Below are positions 1 through 5,442 of a DNA stretch of 5,442 nt, piece by piece; position 1 is the first letter of the stretch, and each line of letters opens with the position of its first letter. The notes under the pieces were generated by a model, which was not told where the DNA came from, did not search any database, and was given only the letters and a program-made list of their open reading frames with translations. The position numbers and the translations under genes are program-made. The DNA lies in the NCBI GenBank assembly GCA_902783765.1, contig CACZSB010000217.1, forward strand, positions 1 through 5,442, in the 5' to 3' direction. The stretch comes from an uncultured Lachnospiraceae bacterium (lineage in GTDB: Bacteria; Bacillota; Clostridia; Lachnospirales; Lachnospiraceae).

Positions 1-957
1 CCCCTCCCGCACCGCATACAGGCTGATGGAGGAGGCCAGACGGCCCTCACAAATGCAAACGAAGGGATAGGCCGATTCACTGCGGGCGGAATCCATGGCC
101 ACCAGGGCCGCTCCGTCGGCAAAAAGATGCTGGCCGCCGAAAACCTTCCGCTTATTGCAGATCTTTCGGGTAAATTCCGGGGCCCAGGCCACGCTGGTAA
201 AGCCCTCCCCCGTCAGAAAGACCGAGGATATCAGCTTTTTATTCAGCATCCGGTCCGCACAATTGGAAAGAATGGTGTCCGCCATGTGCTCACCCACGGG
301 GGTTTCCAGAATATCCAGATCAAAGGCCTCATCCAGGGGCTCCCGGCGGGCTTCCAGAATCTGGGGTTTGCGGCCCCGGATGGCCCGAAGCTCAAAGTAG
401 TCCAGGCCCGCATCGGTGAGATCAAAGCCCACCACCATATTGGGCCACAGCTCCTTGGGCTGGGAGGCCACATAATAAGCAAAGCATTCCGTATGGCTTA
501 GGAAGCGGATTTTTTCCCGGGGCAGGCCCGCCAGATCACAGGCCTCTGTGAGCCGGTCCAGCAGATCCGGGTTAAGCTCCTTTAAGCCAAAGGCCACCAG
601 GGCCGGCTGGGTGGCTCCGTATTTTTCCAGAGGCAGGGCCAAAAGCTGACGGATATAATGACCCATCAGTTCCACGGCGCTGTACTGAACCCCCTCGAAG
701 GTGGCACTGCCGTCTTTATGGAGGAGCTTGACCAGCTTATCCACCATGGTGCCCTCCCCCATGAGGGCCCGGCGATAGGCCTCGGAACCGATCAGCCAGC
801 TATCCTTGCCCCACATTTTGCAAAGCACCGTGGGAATCAGGCAGCTGGCCTCATCACTGCCCATCAAATAGGCCTCCGGGGCGCTCATGCCGGAGGAAAA
901 GGCGCTGATTTGGCTATAGGTATCGCAAAGGTCGATACCCAGTATCAAGTCGTCCAT
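1..957 (-). CDS. Degenerate Hsp70/actin-fold ATPase-like protein (DUF5716-like?), 3' end beyond the window
   Basis: The frame stays open for 319 codons from an ATG at 955-957 to the window edge, so the C-terminus is missing. The start is fixed by AGGAGG four bases upstream. The N-terminus LGIDLCDTYS (residues 6-15) lines up with the Hsp70 phosphate-1 signature IDLGTTNS, keeping the Asp (D9) and one Thr (T13). IPTVLCK (41-47) resembles the Hsp70 IPS/TVV segment. VVGFDLTDAGLDYFEL (175-190) sits where Hsp70 has DLGGGTFD, but the glycines and catalytic-type Thr are replaced. VFLTGEGFTSV (246-256) matches the adenosine-motif strand, and FADGAALVAM (279-288) matches the later helix seen as GAA in Hsp70. 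The distance from phosphate-2 to the adenosine motif is about 70 residues against about 147 in DnaK, suggesting that lobe IIB is absent. No signal peptide or membrane segment is seen, so it is probably cytoplasmic. It lies 47 bases after the large gene and may be co-transcribed or use its own promoter. The actin/Hsp70 fold call is fairly secure; ATP hydrolysis is doubtful. The DUF5716 link is from memory of neighbouring families and unverified. Confidence 0.8.
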   Translation of the reverse strand, partial: MDDLILGIDLCDTYSQISAFSSGMSAPEAYLMGSDEASCLIPTVLCKMWGKDSWLIGSEAYRRALMGEGTMVDKLVKLLHKDGSATFEGVQYSAVELMGHYIRQLLALPLEKYGATQPALVAFGLKELNPDLLDRLTEACDLAGLPREKIRFLSHTECFAYYVASQPKELWPNMVVGFDLTDAGLDYFELRAIRGRKPQILEARREPLDEAFDLDILETPVGEHMADTILSNCADRMLNKKLISSVFLTGEGFTSVAWAPEFTRKICNKRKVFGGQHLFADGAALVAMDSARSESAYPFVCICEGRLASSISLYAVREG

Positions 958-960
958 CTT

Positions 961-968
961 TCCTCCTT
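961..968 (-). promoter_or_regulatory. Ribosome binding site of the Hsp70-like gene
   Basis: The minus strand reads AAGGAGGA here, a near-complete anti-16S match. AGGAGG itself is at 962-967 and lies four bases before the ATG at 957. It decides the start of a gene whose frame is cut off by the window edge. Confidence 0.85.
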
Positions 969-990
969 TCCGCCCTGGGGGCAATGCTAT

Positions 991-1019
991 AGTATAACAG
1001 ATTATCAGAGCACTTGAAA
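991..1019 (-). promoter_or_regulatory. Candidate extended -10 promoter for the Hsp70-like gene
   Basis: On the minus strand, TGTTATACT (991-999) is an extended -10 element: the TG dinucleotide one base before TATACT, which matches TATAAT at five of six positions. At a 17-base spacer lies TTTCAA (1014-1019), only a weak -35 (three of six), as is common with extended -10 promoters. The stretch is AT-rich within GC-rich DNA and overlaps the stop codon of the large gene. Transcription would start near 984, leaving a leader of roughly 27 bases before the ATG at 957. It would allow expression of the Hsp70-like gene apart from the upstream genes. Pattern match only. Confidence 0.4.
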
Positions 1020-4000
1020 GTATTCTTTCAGGATTACGTCCTCTTTACCGAAACGGCAAATCTCCTCCTGCCAGCCCTCCTGGCCCTCCACCGCCGCCCG
1101 GATCACCCGGTTCAGGCGGCCGAAACGGCCGGATCCCTCCCGACCGCTGCCGGAAATCCGATCCTCCCGCACCAATTCCCCGCTGCGGAGGATGCGGTAT
1201 TCCAGTTCCTCGTCGGAGAAAAGCAGAAAGCCCCGGACATAAATGCCCCCCATCACATGGGGCATATCCACGGAGTGGAATTCGGCCTCCGCCTCCTTGG
1301 GCAGGAGCCGGATTTCCAGGGAGACCGGTTCGTTTTCACTGCCCCGGTATTCCAAATAGCTTTTATCTGCCAGCTCCGCCGGCAGGGGGAAGAAGCGTCC
1401 CAGCTTTTGCTGATAGGGGAAAATCAGACCCTGGCGGTATAGATTCTGCACAAAGCGACTGGCCAGGTCCTTTTCCTCCTGGTTCAGTTTTTTCTTTTCC
1501 GAAAGCTGTTTGGTAAGGGCCAGCTGACAAAGGGCCGGAAGCTGTTCCGCCTTTTTCTCCCCCGCCGCCCAGGTCTTCAGGTAGGTGAAAACATTTTCCG
1601 CAATGGGGGTGTTCCGGCAGAAATAAAACTCGCTCATCAGCACCGCATAGGCATGAAGCAGCTGACGATCCGGATTTTTGGTTCCCTGCAAATACATGTC
1701 CACCACCCAATCGATCCGGCCGATATCCTCTGTGAAAAGCATCTGTCCCAGCAGGCGCTCCGGCAAATCGTAACACAGGGCGTCCCCGTTCTGGGCCCGG
1801 TCCAGCAGCTGACGCATGGACTCAGTGGAGCCGTTATAGCTGCGGCACAGATAGGTCAGGGTGATGGGGCTCATCATGTCGCTGCGGTACAGGGACAGGG
1901 CCAAATCGAAAAGGGTTTTGTCATAGGCATAATTCCGATGCCGGATCTGCCGGTCCGCCAGCTTCAGCAAAAGCTGGGGATCGAAGGGCTTGCGCCCCAG
2001 GCGGCAGACCATTTCCAGCACCGCTTCGTCTTCTCCCCTTTGCAGCAGTTTTTCCGCCAAAATAGCCCCGGAACGGGCATCCAGGCTACTGCTGTTTTTC
2101 AGACTCAGCAGCAGCTGGCTGTTTTCCATATCATTCAAATCGCTGCGCTGGGTCAGGGTGGAAATCAGCTTTTCCCGGTAGGCTTCCGACAATTCCTCCC
2201 ACTGCTGGCAATCATACACCAGCTGCCGGGCATCCGACTCCTCCAGTTCCTCCCGCAGGGCCTTCTGGCAGCGTTCCAGCTTAAAGGCCAGGCTGTCCGG
2301 GCTCAGACGCCGGATGGCCTCAATCTGCTCCGGTTCCGCCTGCATCAGGGCGCTTCTCTTAAAAACATTCTGGGCGTAGCGCACCCCATCCCGGTCCACA
2401 AAAAGCAAACGGCAATGGTTGGTAAATACAGGGATACAGGTCTGGCCATCCCGCACCGGATAGGCGTATTCCTGCTGCAGTTCCCCGTAAATCACCAAAA
2501 TCCGTTCAATGGAACGGTTGGACAGGCGCATGCGCATGGTATAAACCAGCTCCGACAGGATCTGGGCGGTTTTACCGTCTATAACCTGGGGGATGAACAT
2601 TTTTTCATAGAAATAGGCCGCCTCCGGGTTCACATTCCCTTTTAGAAGCTGTTCCAGGGCAAAATTCCGGATCTGCTTCTCATAGAGGTGGTACATTTGG
2701 GTCTGGGGGCCGTACTGCCGGGCCACATAACGGTACAGAGCCTCCCGGGCCTGAAGGCGCACCGGGCTGTTGTAGGTATAATACAGCTGGACCATCTGGG
2801 GGATATCCCCCTCATAGTCCGTGGGCAGGGCGGAAAGATAATATTCATACAGATCCGCCAGGCGGATATCCTCCCGGATGCCCTTTTCGTAAAGGGATAA
2901 ATACGCCGGGAAGGGCTCGCCCCGGCGCAGCAGCACCGTCAGCAGGGATTCCAGCATATCCCGGGAAGGGAAGCGCTCATAAAAGAGCCGCAGAATCCGT
3001 TCATGAGTCACATGATATTCCTTTTGCTGGGCAATCAGGCCGGCGGCCCGGCGGGCCAGATCGGCATCGATGCAGTCAAAACGGGCCCCGAAATACAAAA
3101 GATAACGGGTAAAGGCATCCAGCCGGCGGATCAACTCCGGGTATTTTTTGATAAGAAGCAGGGCCTCGATGCGCAGCAACAGAGGCAAGGCGCCCTTCTC
3201 GAAATGCTCCCGGATTTTCTGGAAGCTCTTTTCCGGCTGCTCCGCCCACTCACTGTCGGAGCGCATGAGCAGGGGCAGTAGCTCCGGCCGTTCCGCTTCT
3301 TCCTCTTTCAGCCGATATAAAAGCCGCAAAAAGCTTTCAGAGAGGCGGCTGCCCTTCTCCATTTCCTCCTCCAGATACAGGAACCAAAGGTATTGATTGA
3401 CGTTTTCCGTGCGGTTTCGCTGAATCACCGCCCGGCTTTTTTCCAGCAGGGTTTTTTCCTCCTCCCGACGTCTGAGCTGGCGGCAGATTTCCGCCCGCAG
3501 CAGCACCTGGCCGGTATCGGGCTCCTCCAGCATTTCCCAGCTGTCCAGGGCCCGCATCATCCGATTTTTCAGATGGTGGGCCGGCTCCCGGGCGGCATAC
3601 AGGGGCACCATGATCCGAGCCACCTCCATCCGGGCCCGGCGCAGCTGACTCCGTTTTCCTGCCCGGGGATCCGGCTTGCGTTCCGGGATCACTGTCAGGG
3701 AAATAGGAATCTCCTCCCGACCGGTATTGATAATCAGCTCCCCTAAGTTTTTGCCTTCATGGAGCCGTTCCGGCAGGATTTTAAAGGGCAGACGGATCCG
3801 TTCCTCCGTTAATTCCAGACTGGTCCAGCGGGTTTTCGGCAGGCGGATGAAGGGGGCCTCGGAACGAAGGCCCAGGATGAAATAGCCGTCCTTTTTCCGA
3901 TGGATAATCACCTCGCCCTCGCAATCCCTTTCCCGGACAATGTAGCTTTGGGGCTCCTTTTCCACCGACAAACGCACCGCCTTCTTGGCGCCGCAGCTTA

Positions 4001-4544
4001 CCAAAAACTCCTCCAGGGCCATGCGGCGGTCGGAGGATTTTCTTAAAGACTGATAAAAGGCCCGCAGGGAATCGTCCTGGAAAAAGGGCAGATTGATAAA
4101 GGCTTCGGATTCGAAAAGAGATAAAAGCAGCTCCGGCCGGGTGCGGTACATTTCCTCCAGTTCCGGCAGGGTGCCCGGCAGCCGGGTCCCGTCCACCACC
4201 AAGGGACTGGCGCTGAAACGATAGGGCAGGGCGATTTCGCCCCCATTGGTCACCAGGGTAAAGTGCCCCTCCAAAAGGGTGCTTTCCTGAATGGCCTCCC
4301 CCCGGATCACATAGGCTATTTGGGTCTTCAGGCCCGCGAAGGCATTTTGAGGCAGCTCGATCCGTTCGTCATCGGAATAAATGAGCCCCCGGAAGGAAAC
4401 CCCGTTGGTGCTCTGGATCTGCAATTCCCCGGAAAAGTTGTGACCGCAGGGAAAAGCCGCCTCCACCAGGGCGGGTTCTGTTTGAATCAGGGGACGTCTG
4501 TTATCGTACTGACCCGAGGCCAGCTGATTGATTTTTTTTCTCAC
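1005..4544 (-). CDS. Large scaffold-like protein of unknown function, DUF5717-like, 1179 aa
   Basis: Function is unknown. The chosen start is GTG at 4542-4544, because AGGAGG lies five bases upstream; a TTG at 4568 in the same frame would add eight residues but has no ribosome-binding site. The stop is TGA at 1005. Numbering from the GTG, residues about 37-112 and 205-287 are two beta-rich modules that resemble each other: each has a GEL/GEV start, a [I/R]xLP motif, and a late strand pair around TNGGEIALP or NTGREEIPI. They look like Ig-type sandwiches joined by a helical linker (about 113-195). Residues about 295-1040 are almost wholly predicted helix, rich in Leu, Glu and Arg with many Tyr, without a strict repeat consensus; a TPR/HEAT-like superhelix is likely. 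Residues about 1055-1179 form a beta-rich end domain with a Gly/Ser/Arg-rich loop (about 1130-1143). There is no signal peptide, membrane segment or recognisable catalytic motif, so a cytoplasmic scaffold or adaptor is inferred. It lies 57 bases after rarA and 47 before the Hsp70-like gene, all on one strand. The DUF5717 assignment is from memory of Lachnospiraceae proteins of this size and architecture and has not been searched. Confidence 0.88.
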   Translation of the reverse strand: MRKKINQLASGQYDNRRPLIQTEPALVEAAFPCGHNFSGELQIQSTNGVSFRGLIYSDDERIELPQNAFAGLKTQIAYVIRGEAIQESTLLEGHFTLVTNGGEIALPYRFSASPLVVDGTRLPGTLPELEEMYRTRPELLLSLFESEAFINLPFFQDDSLRAFYQSLRKSSDRRMALEEFLVSCGAKKAVRLSVEKEPQSYIVRERDCEGEVIIHRKKDGYFILGLRSEAPFIRLPKTRWTSLELTEERIRLPFKILPERLHEGKNLGELIINTGREEIPISLTVIPERKPDPRAGKRSQLRRARMEVARIMVPLYAAREPAHHLKNRMMRALDSWEMLEEPDTGQVLLRAEICRQLRRREEEKTLLEKSRAVIQRNRTENVNQYLWFLYLEEEMEKGSRLSESFLRLLYRLKEEEAERPELLPLLMRSDSEWAEQPEKSFQKIREHFEKGALPLLLRIEALLLIKKYPELIRRLDAFTRYLLYFGARFDCIDADLARRAAGLIAQQKEYHVTHERILRLFYERFPSRDMLESLLTVLLRRGEPFPAYLSLYEKGIREDIRLADLYEYYLSALPTDYEGDIPQMVQLYYTYNSPVRLQAREALYRYVARQYGPQTQMYHLYEKQIRNFALEQLLKGNVNPEAAYFYEKMFIPQVIDGKTAQILSELVYTMRMRLSNRSIERILVIYGELQQEYAYPVRDGQTCIPVFTNHCRLLFVDRDGVRYAQNVFKRSALMQAEPEQIEAIRRLSPDSLAFKLERCQKALREELEESDARQLVYDCQQWEELSEAYREKLISTLTQRSDLNDMENSQLLLSLKNSSSLDARSGAILAEKLLQRGEDEAVLEMVCRLGRKPFDPQLLLKLADRQIRHRNYAYDKTLFDLALSLYRSDMMSPITLTYLCRSYNGSTESMRQLLDRAQNGDALCYDLPERLLGQMLFTEDIGRIDWVVDMYLQGTKNPDRQLLHAYAVLMSEFYFCRNTPIAENVFTYLKTWAAGEKKAEQLPALCQLALTKQLSEKKKLNQEEKDLASRFVQNLYRQGLIFPYQQKLGRFFPLPAELADKSYLEYRGSENEPVSLEIRLLPKEAEAEFHSVDMPHVMGGIYVRGFLLFSDEELEYRILRSGELVREDRISGSGREGSGRFGRLNRVIRAAVEGQEGWQEEICRFGKEDVILKEYFQVL

Positions 4545-4549
4545 CTCAG

Positions 4550-4555
4550 CCTCCT
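4550..4555 (-). promoter_or_regulatory. Ribosome binding site that sets the GTG start of the large gene
   Basis: The minus strand reads AGGAGG, followed by CTGAG and then GTG at 4542-4544, giving an ideal five-base spacer. The site lies inside the reading frame that would begin at the TTG at 4568. This argues that the frame upstream of the GTG is not translated as part of this protein. Confidence 0.8.
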
Positions 4556-4572
4556 GCTTTTGTGCCAATGTG

Positions 4573-4585
4573 GGGGGATACCCCC
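4573..4585 (-). other. Small G5/C5 inverted repeat in the rarA downstream gap
   Basis: The minus strand reads GGGGGTATCCCCC: five perfect G-C pairs closing a three-base loop. It lies 16 bases after the rarA stop and 17 bases before the AGGAGG of the next gene. No U-run follows, so it is not a canonical intrinsic terminator. It could protect a processed rarA 3' end, slow transcription, or affect translation of the next gene; none of these can be told from sequence. The inverted repeat itself is certain, its role is not. Confidence 0.5.
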
Positions 4586-4601
4586 GGTTTATCCTTCTAT
4601 T

Positions 4602-5441
4602 TTACCTCATTTGTGTCAAAGAATCCATATATTTTTTCAAAATTTGCTCATATCCGTTATCCCCGGGCTCAAAAAAGCGGCTGCCCAGAAGCTCGTCGGG
4701 GAGATATTGCTGCTTCACATAATGGCCCGGGAAGTCGTGGGCGTACTGGTAACCGATGCCCTTTCCCAGCTCCGAGGCCCCCTGATACCCTGTGCCCTGA
4801 AGATGGGAGGGCACCTTCTGAATCCCCTTGGTTCTGACCGCCTCCAGGGCCCGGTCAATGGCCAGATAGGCGGCATTGCTCTTGGGAGCCGTGGCAATAT
4901 AACTGGCTGCCAGGGCCAGGGGAATCCGCCCCTCGGGCATCCCCACCCGCTCCAGGGTCTCCGCGGCTGCCACCGCCAAAGGCAGGGCATGGGGATCCGC
5001 TAATCCCACGTCCTCCGCGGCGCAAATCATGATCCGGCGGGCAATAAAGCGGGGATCCTCCCCGGCCTCGATCATTCGAGCCAGATAATACAGGGCCGCA
5101 TCCGGGTCCGAACCCCGCATGCTTTTAATAAAGGCGCTGATCACATCGTAGTGATTGTCCCCTTCCTTGTCGTAGCCGATGGCCCGGCGCTGGATGCATT
5201 CCTCCGCCACCTTTAGGGTAATATGGATAATGCCGTCAGGGCCCTTTTCCGTGGTCATAACGGCCAATTCCACCGCCCCCAGGGCCCGGCGGGCGTCTCC
5301 CCCGGCCACATCCGCCAGGAAGGCCACGGCGGCCTCATCAATCCGGGCCCCGTACATGCCCATGCCCTTTTCCGGGTCCGTAAGGGCACGGCGGATCAGG
5401 GTGGCGATATCCTCCGGCTGTAAAGGTTTTAATTCAAAAAT
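4602..5441 (-). CDS. rarA: Replication-associated recombination protein A (RarA/MgsA family AAA+ ATPase), C-terminal part, 5' end beyond the window
   Basis: RarA is a cytoplasmic AAA+ ATPase of the clamp-loader clade that acts at stalled or collapsed replication forks with SSB. The window holds its last 279 codons, ending in TAA at 4602-4604; one leftover base remains at 5442. The visible part begins with IFELKPLQPEDIATLI, the segment just after the AAA+ core's SRC(H/R) region. The sensor-2 motif GGDARRAL follows at 5280-5303. The MgsA-type C-terminal domain includes YDKEGDNHYDVISAFIKSMR, RGSDPDAALYYLARM, EDPRFIARRIMICAAEDVGL and a late YLPDEL, all hallmarks of the family. RarA is usually about 420-450 residues, so about 150-170 residues with Walker A, Walker B and sensor 1 lie outside. 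The ATG at 5361-5363 is internal and not a start, since the frame and homology continue upstream of it. No frameshift or stop is seen. It is the first of three codirectional genes here, but a functional tie to the other two is not evident. Confidence 0.95.
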   Translation of the reverse strand: MFELKPLQPEDIATLIRRALTDPEKGMGMYGARIDEAAVAFLADVAGGDARRALGAVELAVMTTEKGPDGIIHITLKVAEECIQRRAIGYDKEGDNHYDVISAFIKSMRGSDPDAALYYLARMIEAGEDPRFIARRIMICAAEDVGLADPHALPLAVAAAETLERVGMPEGRIPLALAASYIATAPKSNAAYLAIDRALEAVRTKGIQKVPSHLQGTGYQGASELGKGIGYQYAHDFPGHYVKQQYLPDELLGSRFFEPGDNGYEQILKKYMDSLTQMR

Positions 5442-5442
5442 A

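Noticed and set aside
1653..2645. 330-codon plus-strand open frame antisense to the large gene
   Set aside because: It is fully inside a well-supported gene on the other strand, has no ribosome-binding site before its start, and its product is a Gln/His/Gly-rich shadow typical of the reverse frame of a GC-biased gene.
4573..4585. Intrinsic terminator after rarA
   Set aside because: The stem is only five pairs and is followed by CACATTGG in place of a U-run.
4599..4619. Perfect TTGACA (-35-like, 4614-4619) and TAAAAT (-10-like, 4599-4604) on the minus strand at the end of rarA
   Set aside because: The two hexamers are only nine bases apart, far too close for a sigma-70-type promoter, and at 16-18 bases downstream of TTGACA there is no good -10.
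4263..5003. 246-codon plus-strand open frame spanning the rarA/large-gene junction
   Set aside because: It runs antisense across two real genes and their gap, lacks a credible start signal, and its composition does not resemble a known protein.
5361..5363. ATG as the start of a short rarA
   Set aside because: The frame continues upstream to the window edge with residues that match RarA, so this Met is internal.
1..5442. CRISPR array, tRNA/rRNA, insertion sequence, toxin-antitoxin or phage genes
   Set aside because: I saw no regular direct repeats, no RNA-gene signatures, no transposase motifs or terminal repeats; coding density on the minus strand leaves only two gaps of about 50 bases.

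Overview
The window holds three protein genes, all read from the minus strand, packed with gaps of about 50 bases. In transcription order (right to left) they are the 3' part of rarA, a large gene of unknown function (1179 codons), and the 5' part of a gene for a degenerate Hsp70/actin-fold ATPase-like protein. The outer two genes run off the window edges. GC content is moderately high by eye, Shine-Dalgarno sites are strong AGGAGG types, and the large protein resembles one I know from Lachnospiraceae-type Clostridia (from memory DUF5717, with a DUF5716-type partner). I infer a Bacillota/Clostridia chromosome, probably Lachnospiraceae. No mobile element, CRISPR array, tRNA or rRNA is visible.

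Region by region: 4602-5441 encodes the sensor-2 region and the whole C-terminal oligomerisation domain of RarA (MgsA), a replication-fork AAA+ ATPase. A 57-base gap follows, holding a small G5/C5 hairpin and the ribosome-binding site of the next gene. The large gene (1005-4544) best starts at a GTG, not at the TTG eight codons upstream. Its product looks cytoplasmic: two related beta-sandwich-like modules near the N-terminus, a very long alpha-helical repeat-like middle, and a separate beta-rich C-terminal domain. A 47-base gap follows with an extended -10 promoter candidate and a strong ribosome-binding site. The last gene (1-957, cut off) encodes an Hsp70-like nucleotide-binding fold in which the phosphate-2 glycine/threonine signature is replaced and the segment matching Hsp70 subdomain IIB seems to be missing.

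The adjacency of a scaffold-like protein and a degenerate Hsp70-like protein is the most interesting aspect: they may act together as an uncharacterised chaperone-like or scaffold complex. That is inference from gene order and domain architecture only. RarA upstream is a housekeeping gene and may merely be a neighbour.
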